Positions 1-7,768 of a stretch of 64,000 bases of DNA are shown in pieces. The DNA comes from Ruminococcus sp. GTDB lineage: Bacteria; Bacillota; Clostridia; Oscillospirales; Ruminococcaceae. Made by a program: the position numbers and the translations under genes. The stretch's first letter is position 1; the number at the start of each line of letters is the position of its first letter. The DNA lies in the NCBI GenBank assembly GCA_017470905.1, contig JAFUXL010000013.1:1-64000 (forward strand), read 5' to 3'. The notes beneath the pieces were generated by a model. It was not told the DNA's origin. It made no database searches and worked only from the letters and a program-made list of their open reading frames with translations.

Positions 1-158
1 GTCGCTACGCTCCTCACTCCAAAAGGTGCTTGCCATTTGCTAACAACAAAGCAGCCTGCACAAATTGCACAGACTACTTTTGGTTACTACATAGATTATT
101 TTTGTTTTTTGCGCTGTCTACTTGACAGGGGGCGGGTCAGTTCGGAAAGTCTTTCCGG
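1..158. other. Non-coding left edge
   Basis: No open frame with a ribosome binding site is visible here. The stretch holds a short CTGTC/GACAG inverted repeat near 115-128 and a purine-rich tract, just downstream of the 3' end of the FkbM gene. It may belong to an element cut off by the window edge, but nothing identifiable is seen. Confidence 0.4.
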
Positions 159-1226
159 TTATTTCGTTACGGCATAGAGATTTGTCTCCCATGCAGGAAT
201 GTAAAGCTGATGCCTTATGTAGAGTTTATAATTCGGGTTGAGCATTTTTATCAGCAGCGGCAGCTCAAAAATATCCTCGTTCCTGTGATAGAGGGCTACC
301 ATCATTTTCGGCGCATAATGTGCGATTGTATAGGCACTTCCCCATATCGCTTCACGCTCAAAGCCCTCAACGTCCATTTTTATTATCGTTGCAGGTTTTC
401 TGCGGAGTACGCTGTCAACGGAGAGAGCCTTTATCATAATGCCCGAATTTGCGCTTATAGCCGACTGTCTGCCCGATTTGGCGGCAAAGGGCAGTTCCGT
501 ATCAATGCACCATGCAGCGGCATTGTATGTATTTATATTGCTCATGCCGTCGGTGAATTTGCTTAATTTTTTAAAATTCTTCCTGTCGGGTTCAAAGGCA
601 TATACGGCTGAAAACTTCCCCTTTGTAAATTCCATGAGTTCTTTTATTGTATCGCCGTTGTATGCGCCGAGGTCAACATAGGTTTCCGTTGTCACGGGCT
701 TTATTATCTTCCTGTATATTTCGGACTTGGGGGTTGTAACAGGTGTGAGATAGTCTATTTTTCCGCTTATCTTGAAATTTATGATATTCGCATAGACTTC
801 ACGGGAATAATCGTCTGCGAGGCTGTCGTATACCTCACGGATTTTCTGTGCATTCTGCATACAGTATTCATATGTGAAAAGCCCCGTTCCGATTACGGGA
901 ACATCGGGAACGTAGAGAGTATGCTTTTCGGCTATTGCGTGTATCTTGTCAACAAGCTCCTGATAGCCTGCCGCAAATGCAAGCACTACTACGAAATCAC
1001 TGTACATTTCTTCAATCTCCGAGAGCCTGCGCACGAGAAATCCCTCGAAATAATGCCCTCTTACAAATTCATCGCTTGCGAAAATCCCCGAAACGGGTAT
1101 ATTCATTCTTCTGAATACGGACATTATTTTCATTGCGCCGTCGCCCATTCCGTAGATGAAGATAGGGCGTTTTTCGTTTTTAAGAGCGTCCCAGCAGGAC
1201 TTTTTTTCTGTAATAAAGGAAATCAT
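159..1226 (-). CDS. FkbM-family SAM-dependent methyltransferase
   Basis: Predicted class I methyltransferase of the FkbM type (355 aa), a family that methylates sugars or secondary metabolites. The N-terminal half (about 1-140) looks like a Rossmann nucleotide-sugar fold, with an early IYGMGDGA glycine loop. The C-terminal half carries SAM motif I (VDLGAYNGD, about 183-191), an acidic FEPD motif about 25 residues on, and a late KMDVEGFE motif typical of FkbM proteins. The ATG follows the stop of the upstream gene directly (TGAATG) with a GGGGTG ribosome site, so it is co-transcribed with the PH-domain gene. No sugar or capsule genes are in view, so the substrate is unknown. Confidence 0.88.
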   Translation of the reverse strand: MISFITEKKSCWDALKNEKRPIFIYGMGDGAMKIMSVFRRMNIPVSGIFASDEFVRGHYFEGFLVRRLSEIEEMYSDFVVVLAFAAGYQELVDKIHAIAEKHTLYVPDVPVIGTGLFTYEYCMQNAQKIREVYDSLADDYSREVYANIINFKISGKIDYLTPVTTPKSEIYRKIIKPVTTETYVDLGAYNGDTIKELMEFTKGKFSAVYAFEPDRKNFKKLSKFTDGMSNINTYNAAAWCIDTELPFAAKSGRQSAISANSGIMIKALSVDSVLRRKPATIIKMDVEGFEREAIWGSAYTIAHYAPKMMVALYHRNEDIFELPLLIKMLNPNYKLYIRHQLYIPAWETNLYAVTK

Positions 1227-1640
1227 TCAAACACCCCGATAATCACCGTCAGTATTTTCGGAGTGTTCGCTGTCGGTGTATATACCCATGAGGTCACGTC
1301 CTCTGATACTGTATTTGTCACGCATTTTATTCATATATTCGTCTATTAGGTTGGATACGGCACGCACGTCCTTTATGCAGTGTATTTCCTTTGTGGGGGT
1401 ATCGGTGTCACGGCTGTATATTATTATCGAACCGCAGCCGAAAATACGCTGTCCGAAGGGTCGGAGGATTTTTTTGTCAGTAATTTTGTACAAATCCATT
1501 TCGTCCTCGCTGATATTGAAAAATCCCGTTTTGGTTATAAATTTGGTTTCTGTCAGGTAATATCTTGTAAAAGTCCATGGCAGACCGAAAACTGTGCGTT
1601 TTTTGTCTGTCCAGATATGGTTTATATCGTTTTTTCCCAT
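1227..1640 (-). CDS. PH-domain-like small protein (YdbT/bPH_2 style)
   Basis: 137-aa protein with beta-rich segments: YYLTETKFITKTGFFN, then DLYKITDKKI, then GSIIIYSRD. These resemble bacterial pleckstrin-homology domains (DUF304/bPH_2), which usually sit at membranes. No transmembrane helix is visible. The start is fixed by AAGGAGG seven bases before the ATG. It overlaps the signals of the FkbM gene downstream, so the two form a pair. The family call rests on the strand pattern and the 'TxxRI...GSI' logic only, and the function is unknown. Confidence 0.6.
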   Translation of the reverse strand: MGKNDINHIWTDKKRTVFGLPWTFTRYYLTETKFITKTGFFNISEDEMDLYKITDKKILRPFGQRIFGCGSIIIYSRDTDTPTKEIHCIKDVRAVSNLIDEYMNKMRDKYSIRGRDLMGIYTDSEHSENTDGDYRGV

Positions 1641-1784
1641 TGCTGAAGCCTCCTTATTCGGTAATTCATTCCTTTATTATTTTAGCACAAAATATAAATC
1701 AAGTCAATATCAAGCGGAAGATTTATTGAAATTTTTTGATATGAAATATAATTAACTATAGACAGGCGTTTGAAAATACTGCGC

Positions 1785-1904
1785 AAAAAATATAATAAAA
1801 AAATTTCCTCCGCCTGTGCGGAGGAAAAACACACAAAAAATATAATAAAAACGCTATCCTCCGCCGGCGGCGGAGGATAAACCAACAAAAAAATATAATT
1901 AAAA
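1785..1904. repeat. Double palindromic element with A/T blocks
   Basis: Two GC-rich hairpins, 1804-1827 (TTTCCTCCGC/GCGGAGGAAA) and 1855-1879 (TATCCTCCGCC/GGCGGAGGATA), are separated and flanked by three copies of AAAAAATATAATAAAA (1785, 1835, about 1887). The repeat period is about 50 bp. The same motif pair recurs at several other intergenic sites in this window, always outside genes. Confidence 0.8.
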
Positions 1905-1914
1905 TATTTGGGTA

Positions 1915-1943
1915 TGGACAAATCCGGTTTTATATGGTAAAAT
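1915..1943 (+). promoter_or_regulatory. Sigma-A promoter of the PC4-like gene
   Basis: TGGACA (1915-1920), 17-bp spacer, TAAAAT (1938-1943) with TGG just upstream of the -10 box. It lies 29 bp before the ATG of the next gene, immediately after the palindromic element. Confidence 0.7.
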
Positions 1944-1971
1944 ATATGTATCACATGAAAGGAGTTGCTAT

Positions 1972-2205
1972 ATGGCAGATATAAAATTTGAAATTACTCA
2001 GTCAATCGGTACGCTTTCAGAAAATGCCAAGGGCTGGACTAAAGAGCTTAATATGGTTAGCTGGAATGACCGTGACCCTAAGTACGACATAAGAGAATGG
2101 TCGCCTGACCATTCAAGAGTCGGCAAGGGCGTCACTCTTACCGCTGATGAGCTTGCGGAACTCAAAGAACTGCTCAAGGATATTGACCTCGATTCCTTTG
2201 AGTAA
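1972..2205 (+). CDS. YdbC/PC4-family ssDNA-binding-like protein
   Basis: 77-aa protein that matches the short YdbC-type PC4 fold: an N-terminal strand (IKFEITQSIGTLSE), the conserved KGWTKELNMVSWNDRDPKYDI-type core, and a C-terminal acidic helix. Family members bind single-stranded DNA through the beta sheet; the cellular role in Firmicutes is unclear. The length is normal for the family. AAAGGAG sits seven bases before the ATG. It is monocistronic, with its own promoter and a terminator shared with convergent smpB. Confidence 0.85.
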   Translation: MADIKFEITQSIGTLSENAKGWTKELNMVSWNDRDPKYDIREWSPDHSRVGKGVTLTADELAELKELLKDIDLDSFE

Positions 2206-2210
2206 GAATA

Positions 2211-2238
2211 AAAAGCACCGTGCGATGCGGTGCTTTTT
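2211..2238. terminator. Bidirectional terminator
   Basis: AAAAGCACCG/CGGTGCTTTT stem with a short loop and T/A runs on both sides. It lies between the convergent PC4-like gene and smpB. Confidence 0.85.
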
Positions 2239-2240
2239 TG

Positions 2241-2705
2241 TTACTGATTGCGTATCTTGATGTTTCTGTCAATCTCCCTTCTGGCATCACGCTTTGCGGC
2301 ATCGGCACGCTTGTCATAGAGCTTTTTGCCACGGCAGAGAGCAAGCTGCACTTTTACCTTTGAGTCCCTGAAATAGAGACTTAATGGTATTAGAGAAAGT
2401 CCGTCCTGTTTAAGAGTGCCGTACAGCTTTAAAATTTCTTTTTTGTGCATGAGCAGCTTGCGCACTCTCATGGGGTCACGGTTGAAGATATTTCCCTTTT
2501 CGTAGGGCGAAACGTGCATACCCCTTATAAATAATTCGCCGTGGTCAACGGAACACCAGCTGTCTTTAAGATTTACTGCGCCGAGACGTATGGATTTTAC
2601 TTCCGTTCCGACAAGCTCAATTCCTGCTTCGTAGGTCTCCAGCACTGTATATTCATGTCTTGCCTTGCGGTTTTCCGTGATGGTTTTTGTACCCTTTGAA
2701 CGCAT
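2241..2705 (-). CDS. smpB: SsrA-binding protein SmpB
   Basis: SmpB (154 aa) brings tmRNA to stalled ribosomes in trans-translation. Diagnostic segments are [18 protein letters not shown] near the N-terminus, [16 protein letters not shown], the [16 protein letters not shown] block, and a basic C-terminal tail. The start at 2705 gives MRSKGTKTI with GGAAAGGAG seven bases upstream. A longer reading starting at 2765 would add 20 residues with no ribosome site. The promoter is at 2783-2811. No ssrA gene is in the window. Confidence 0.96.
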   Translation of the reverse strand: MRSKGTKTITENRKARHEYTVLETYEAGIELVGTEVKSIRLGAVNLKDSWCSVDHGELFIRGMHVSPYEKGNIFNRDPMRVRKLLMHKKEILKLYGTLKQDGLSLIPLSLYFRDSKVKVQLALCRGKKLYDKRADAAKRDARREIDRNIKIRNQ

Positions 2706-2782
2706 ATTTTTACTCCTTTCCTTATATTTCACCGTTGTTACATATTTATAACAGCAGTTACACAAGAAAATAACTATAATAT

Positions 2783-2811
2783 ATTATACACTATAAATTT
2801 TCCAAAGTCAA
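2783..2811 (-). promoter_or_regulatory. smpB promoter
   Basis: On the minus strand: TTGACT (2811-2806), 17-bp spacer, TATAAT (2788-2783). Confidence 0.75.
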
Positions 2812-2841
2812 TAAATAATTTTATTTTCTGTGGGAAAATAC

Positions 2842-2870
2842 TTGAATTCAGCTTATAAATATGGTAAAAT
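2842..2870 (+). promoter_or_regulatory. Promoter of the exported-protein/ComEA pair
   Basis: TTGAAT (2842-2847), 17-bp spacer ending TATGG, TAAAAT (2865-2870). Confidence 0.75.
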
Positions 2871-2902
2871 AACATAGTATAAAAAATACGGAGGAATGGA
2901 AT

Positions 2903-4381
2903 TTGAAAACAAGGTTTAATATACTGACTGCTTTTGTGTGCGCATTGTCCGTATGTACTGCGATACCAATGAACGCTTCTGCCGAAAGCGCAGATGAAAA
3001 ATACAGGGAGATAATAGAGAATGTTCCCGATGTCTCGGGAAAAGCTACAGATTACGGCTTTTTTGACCTTGACGGTGACGGTTCGGATGAGCTTATTGTT
3101 TCAAGAGAAAGTACTTCATCTATAAGCTATGCATGGCGAGTGTATACAATTAAAAATTCGGACGTTGAGGAGGTTGCTTTCCGCATAAGCAGTCTTGATG
3201 ATTATGAAATCAGGGATACCGATATATGCACTGGTACAGTCATGAGCATTGACCCGTCAAGCGGAATTATAAAAATTGATGCTTCGGGCGAATGGGATAA
3301 TCACGTTATTTACTGCCAGTATGCCGATACCTACAAGGGGGCTGTTATTTCCGAAACAGACAGGATTGACTATACTCCCGGCGGAAGAACTTCCGATGAT
3401 GAATATCTCCATAACGGCAAAAAAGCCGAAAAAAGCGAATATCTCTCCGTTCAGAGGTCTTACGGCGACAGCAGGGGGAAAGCCTTTGTACAGCTCGGTC
3501 TTGATTATAAAATAAGTGATTGGTCGCCGTTTGAGACCGCTGTCACTACTTCAAAAACCGAAAAATCCAGGGAGACTACCTCATTATCCGAAACAGTTAA
3601 GACTGCTGCTGTCCCCGAAACGGTTACAACAACCGAAAAAGTTAAACAGTTTGACAGCTCCGAAATTTTCATGAGCTGGAAAGAGGCTTATTCCGCAGTA
3701 TTGAGATATTTCGAGGATACCTCCGAATACAGTGCGGATACCTCCGCATGGGATTTATATGACATCAACGGCGATGAAATCCCCGAACTTTTTATATCTC
3801 CGAAATCCACTCAGGACTCAGGCGTTTATATCTATACTTTTGAAAATAACAGGTGTCAGAAGCTTTCGTTCCCCGATAATAAAATCCAGTCGCAGACGGC
3901 AGGCTCGTGGGGTGTCGTTTCGGTAATCCCTGATAAAAACCTCCTGCGCAGCTATACTCTCAAGGACTGCGTTGAGAAAAATATATATTACAGCTTTTCG
4001 GGCAGGGCTTTCAAGTCGGATTTTGTATTCGCATCGAACAGCATTGACGGGCAGTACTACTGCAACGATATGGAGGTAACTCCCGAAGATTATTTCCTGT
4101 CTATAAAGCCTTATGAAAATATGACGGAGTATACCGTGGGCAGAAAATATTCATTTAAGGATATATCCGTATCGTTCGAGGCTTATGTCTCCGCTCAGGA
4201 TAAGAAAAATGTTCAGCCCGAAACAGAACCCCCTGTTATTGAGGAGGAAGAGAAAATATCCCCCTTTAAGGCACATCTTCCGAAATTCCTTGCGGTCGGC
4301 GCACTCATTGCCGCAGGTGCGGCGGTGTTAATTCCGTTTATGAAAAGCAAAAAGGCGCAGAAAAAGAAATCATCTAAATAA
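2903..4381 (+). CDS. Exported membrane-anchored protein with two VCBS-like repeats
   Basis: 492-aa protein of unknown function. It starts at TTG, supported by GGAGG eight bases upstream; the nearby ATG is out of frame. There is a Sec signal peptide (about 1-27, cleavage after NASA). It has two related extracellular halves, each with a calcium-loop-like motif: FFDLDGDGSDELIV near residue 52 and DLYDINGDEIPELFI near 286. A Thr/Ser-rich linker (about 215-245) separates them. A C-terminal transmembrane helix (about 460-480) ends in a Lys-rich tail. The topology is a surface protein anchored at its C-terminus. It is followed 14 bp later by the ComEA-like gene, likely in one operon. Confidence 0.75.
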   Translation: MKTRFNILTAFVCALSVCTAIPMNASAESADEKYREIIENVPDVSGKATDYGFFDLDGDGSDELIVSRESTSSISYAWRVYTIKNSDVEEVAFRISSLDDYEIRDTDICTGTVMSIDPSSGIIKIDASGEWDNHVIYCQYADTYKGAVISETDRIDYTPGGRTSDDEYLHNGKKAEKSEYLSVQRSYGDSRGKAFVQLGLDYKISDWSPFETAVTTSKTEKSRETTSLSETVKTAAVPETVTTTEKVKQFDSSEIFMSWKEAYSAVLRYFEDTSEYSADTSAWDLYDINGDEIPELFISPKSTQDSGVYIYTFENNRCQKLSFPDNKIQSQTAGSWGVVSVIPDKNLLRSYTLKDCVEKNIYYSFSGRAFKSDFVFASNSIDGQYYCNDMEVTPEDYFLSIKPYENMTEYTVGRKYSFKDISVSFEAYVSAQDKKNVQPETEPPVIEEEEKISPFKAHLPKFLAVGALIAAGAAVLIPFMKSKKAQKKKSSK

Positions 4382-4395
4382 TAAGAGGTGAAAAT

Positions 4396-5229
4396 TTGGC
4401 AGACAAAGTTAAAATAATAACCGCAGTATCATCTGCCATTGCAGCGGCTTCCGTCTGTGTTTCCCTCATTGTCGGCGGTGACAGGGAAAATGATGTGACT
4501 GTTGTAATGATGAACCGTGAAACAGAGGCTGTTGAGTTTACATCTGCGGAGCAGGTAACATCTTCAGCAACAACAACGTCCGCAAGTACTGTCACGACTA
4601 AAGCGACTGTTTCAGCTGCGGTTTCATATACTGTCACAGCGGCTGTTTCGGCGGCTGAAACGACTTCCGCCGCAGAATTGCAGACAACGGAAATTCCCGT
4701 TATTTCCTATGAAACGGAAATCGGCGACTATGGGTATGATATTCTGTATATAGATATAAACACCGCAGAAAAAGAGGATTTTATGAGGCTCAAAGGCATC
4801 GGAGATTATCTCGCAGATGAAATAATATCCTATCGGAACGAATACGGCGGTTTCAGCAATACAGAGGAAATTATGAACATAAACGGTATAGGTGAGAAGA
4901 TTTTCGCAGGAATTGCAGATTTTATCTATGTGGAAAATCCCGTATATCCCGATGAAGAGGAGATTTTTGAGGAAATTATTTCCGATGAACCGCAGGAATT
5001 TATCGCAGAAGAGACAATGCTCACGCTCGAAAGCTGCATTCCAATAAATATCAATACGGCGGACAGGGATATTTTAATGCTCCTGCCGAATGTTGATGAA
5101 ACTGCCGCAGATGAAATCATCGAACTGCGCAGCCGTCTCGGAGCTTACAGCAATACATATGAATTACTCTATCTTGAGTCGCTTTCGCAAGGTCAGTTAG
5201 CCGAAATTATAGACTATCTCACAGTATAG
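4396..5229 (+). CDS. ComEA-like exported helix-hairpin-helix protein
   Basis: 277-aa protein with an N-terminal membrane helix/signal (about 8-25), a Ser/Thr-rich linker (about 35-95) and two helix-hairpin-helix regions. The first (about 118-175: DINTAEKEDFMRLKGIGDYL ... NINGIGEKI) is a classic ComEA double HhH. The second (about 213-275, NINTADRDILMLLPNVDETA) is more divergent and has lost the GIG glycines. ComEA is the surface DNA receptor of competence systems. No comEB/EC genes are nearby, so a true competence role is inferred only. The start is TTG, preceded by AGAGGTG. Confidence 0.82.
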   Translation: MADKVKIITAVSSAIAAASVCVSLIVGGDRENDVTVVMMNRETEAVEFTSAEQVTSSATTTSASTVTTKATVSAAVSYTVTAAVSAAETTSAAELQTTEIPVISYETEIGDYGYDILYIDINTAEKEDFMRLKGIGDYLADEIISYRNEYGGFSNTEEIMNINGIGEKIFAGIADFIYVENPVYPDEEEIFEEIISDEPQEFIAEETMLTLESCIPININTADRDILMLLPNVDETAADEIIELRSRLGAYSNTYELLYLESLSQGQLAEIIDYLTV

Positions 5230-5241
5230 GATACAGTACAG

Positions 5242-5278
5242 AAATATCTCACTGCAACAAACAGGGAGATATTTTTAT
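5242..5278. terminator. Bidirectional terminator
   Basis: AAATATCTC/GAGATATTT stem followed by TTATTTTTT. It lies between the ComEA-like gene and the convergent rRNA/tRNA methylase gene. Confidence 0.75.
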
Positions 5279-6087
5279 TTTTTGCGGAGCTGCCAGAAAG
5301 CCACGGCACTTGCGGCGGCGACATTAAGGGAGTCCACTCCGTTGGACATGGGTATCTTTATGCAGTAATCGCAGGACTGTATGGTTTTTTCTTTAAGCCC
5401 TTCGCCCTCTGTTCCGAGTATTACGGCTAATTTTTCCGCAGAATTTAATTTCTTGTCGTCTATGGATATATTATCGTTTCTCAATGCCATAGCCGCTGTT
5501 ATAAATCCTCTGTCTCTGAGAAAATTTATATATTCGGGGGAATTATTGTCAAGATATGCCCATTTTATCTGAAATACCGTTCCCATGCTTACCCTTATCG
5601 AACGGCGGTAAAGAGGGTCACTACAAGCTGTGGTCAATAATACCGCATCAAAGCCCAGTGCCGCCGCCGAACGAAATATCGCTCCGATATTCGTCTGGTT
5701 CATAATATCTTCAAGGACGGCTATGCGTGAGGAGTTTTTTATAACATCATCTGCGGTCGGCAGCTGTTTTCTTCTCATCGCACACAATGCGCCCTGCGTA
5801 AGCTTAAAGCCCGTAAGTTCCGTGAGAATTTCGGTCTGTGCGGTGTATACCGTTATATCCTTACAGCGATTGATTATATCGCCTGCCTGACCGCTGATAT
5901 ATTTCTTTTCCATAAGCATTGATATTGGTTCATATCCTGCGTCAAGCGCACGGCGGATTACTTTCGGGCTTTCCGCTATGAATATCCCGTAATCGGGTTC
6001 GCAATAATGCATTAGCTGTACCTCGGAGGTGCATTTGTAGGGGATAAGCTCAGGGAGAGACAAATCTTTTATTTCCTGTATATTCAT
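5275..6087 (-). CDS. TrmH/SpoU-family RNA 2'-O-methyltransferase
   Basis: 270-aa protein with an N-terminal substrate-binding domain (about 1-100) and a C-terminal SPOUT domain. Motif 1 is NQTNIGAIFRSAAALGFDAV. Motif 2 is ILGTEGEGL (about 223-231). Motif 3 is IPMSNGVDSLNVAAASAVAF. These form the SAM-binding trefoil knot of TrmH/RlmB-type enzymes. The exact RNA target cannot be told. Its ATG overlaps the end of the CotH gene by 4 bp, making it the last gene of the minus-strand operon that starts at 10797. Confidence 0.9.
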   Translation of the reverse strand: MNIQEIKDLSLPELIPYKCTSEVQLMHYCEPDYGIFIAESPKVIRRALDAGYEPISMLMEKKYISGQAGDIINRCKDITVYTAQTEILTELTGFKLTQGALCAMRRKQLPTADDVIKNSSRIAVLEDIMNQTNIGAIFRSAAALGFDAVLLTTACSDPLYRRSIRVSMGTVFQIKWAYLDNNSPEYINFLRDRGFITAAMALRNDNISIDDKKLNSAEKLAVILGTEGEGLKEKTIQSCDYCIKIPMSNGVDSLNVAAASAVAFWQLRKK

Positions 6088-7766
6088 TTACTATCCTTTC
6101 CGTACCAGTAATTGTTGAGAAATTCCACACGTTTTTTAAGCCATTTTTCGAGATACTCGGCGGCTTCTTTCTGATTTTTGCAGTCGGCTGCCGATTTTAC
6201 AAGCTCCGATGAAATATCACTGCTGTTTATATTGTTCCATTTTCTGTAATTTCTTTCAATTGCATCGCTGTATTTTTCCGTGTCGTTTTCTATCATTGAG
6301 TAAATATCGTCAAATACTCCGCTGTTGTATATTTCAGTCCATTTTTCGGATATTATGTCTTTGAACCAGTCCTCATGCATAAGGACGGCAAGCCAGGGAT
6401 TTATTGTCTGGTAGCGGTCGTTTACGTCATAGACGGTATTTGCGGCGAAAAATCCCATGCTGTTTTCGACACGCTTGTTTCCGAGTGCGGAGTCGAAATC
6501 CCATGGGGCTTCAAATGTAAGCCTTTTGTCGCCGCCATCTCCGAAATCCGCATCCATGAAAAAGCTTGACCAGTATATATCCGCATCGCAGGCTATTTCG
6601 TTTATGATGTACATATCGGCGAGCGACTGCGTGTTTACAACTTTTTCAACAGCCTGTTGCGGCGTTATATTATTTGTCAAAATTATTTCGGAATAACTGT
6701 CATCAAATATATATGCCCTGTCGTTGTATGCCGCATTGTACATTATTCTGTAGACATTATTCACGTATGATGCAATGAAATCACGCTGCTCAGGTGAATA
6801 AATATCGCTTTTGATTGTTATGCCCGTGTCGATTTTCAGGTCGTTTCCGCCTTCGTTCAGACATCTTACGGGTTTGCCGTTTTCGTTGTCTCCGTTAAAG
6901 GGTATGAGAGGGGCATTATCCGCATAATCAATTGAAAAATTCTGCAATTCGTCCTCATAGTTATAATAGCCGTCAAATTCCATGAAGTAGCCTATGTCCG
7001 TGCCTGTGTAGTCTTTTTCGGCTTTGCTTATATTCACTCTTCCTGAATTTACCTGCTGCATATCCGTGAGGAGGTATACTCCCCGGTATTCGTCATTGAT
7101 ATTCACCTCGACAAGCTCGGAGTCTGCCGCATAGAGACCGTCTCTGCCGAGAATTTCCCTCGAAAGCGCAAGGACTGTTCTGTCACGCAGGAGGGAGGCA
7201 TCTTTATATCCTGCAAGGAGTACCCAGTTTTTCGCCTGAAGATTATTGTTGAGACCGTCCATTTCCTGCTTTTGTTCAAATTTTATTCTAAGCGGTTTCT
7301 TTTGGTAGCTTGTAGTCCAGTTTCCACGGACTTTTACCTTTGCATCTTTATTGCTGAATATTTCCCTTCCGTCCGAGCCTGTCATGCTGACAAGACATTC
7401 CTCATAGTAGGGAGCAGGCGGTATTTTATAGCCGGTTGTCCATGAGGCTATTGACTCCGAAACGTGTGCGGCAACGGGCTTTGTCACAAAGTCAAGTGCG
7501 TTACTGCTTTGATTTTTGGTTTTTATATATAACACCGGTGCGGTAAATTCGGATTTTTTAACATTTTCGTTATGGTTTTCATTATTATTTGAACTGTTAT
7601 TTTTATTGTTTGAATTATTATTGTCGGTTTGATTGTCGGATACGCTGCTTTCATTCCGATTTTCCGCAGTGCTTTCGTAATCAAAAAGAGAGCCGCCGCT
7701 GTCCGAACAGCCGCACAGCGAAATTACAGCGGCAGCAAAAAATGCTGTGCAGAATATTTTTTTCAT
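6084..7766 (-). CDS. CotH-kinase-family lipoprotein
   Basis: 560 aa. A lipoprotein signal peptide (lipobox LCGC, Cys about 20) is followed by an Asn/Ser-rich linker (about 30-70) and a CotH-type atypical protein kinase domain. Recognisable CotH elements are KVRGNWT (about 127), LLAGYKDASLLRDRTVLALS (about 183-202), DEYRGVYLLTDMQQV and the metal-binding WDFDSAL (about 425). CotH proteins phosphorylate surface proteins. In cellulosomal ruminococci they are common on the cell surface. The gene follows the hybrid regulator by 2 bp and lies beside the two dockerin xylanases, so a role in processing secreted or surface proteins is plausible but inferred. Confidence 0.9.
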   Translation of the reverse strand: MKKIFCTAFFAAAVISLCGCSDSGGSLFDYESTAENRNESSVSDNQTDNNNSNNKNNSSNNNENHNENVKKSEFTAPVLYIKTKNQSSNALDFVTKPVAAHVSESIASWTTGYKIPPAPYYEECLVSMTGSDGREIFSNKDAKVKVRGNWTTSYQKKPLRIKFEQKQEMDGLNNNLQAKNWVLLAGYKDASLLRDRTVLALSREILGRDGLYAADSELVEVNINDEYRGVYLLTDMQQVNSGRVNISKAEKDYTGTDIGYFMEFDGYYNYEDELQNFSIDYADNAPLIPFNGDNENGKPVRCLNEGGNDLKIDTGITIKSDIYSPEQRDFIASYVNNVYRIMYNAAYNDRAYIFDDSYSEIILTNNITPQQAVEKVVNTQSLADMYIINEIACDADIYWSSFFMDADFGDGGDKRLTFEAPWDFDSALGNKRVENSMGFFAANTVYDVNDRYQTINPWLAVLMHEDWFKDIISEKWTEIYNSGVFDDIYSMIENDTEKYSDAIERNYRKWNNINSSDISSELVKSAADCKNQKEAAEYLEKWLKKRVEFLNNYWYGKDSK

Positions 7767-7768
7767 GT

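Noticed and set aside
1785-1850. TATAAT inside the A/T blocks as promoter -10 boxes
   Set aside because: No -35 box lies 16-18 bp upstream in the copies inspected, and the blocks occur far from or opposite to genes.
2895-2898. ATG just after GGAGG as start of the exported protein
   Set aside because: It is out of frame with the signal peptide. The TTG at 2903 is in frame with good spacing.
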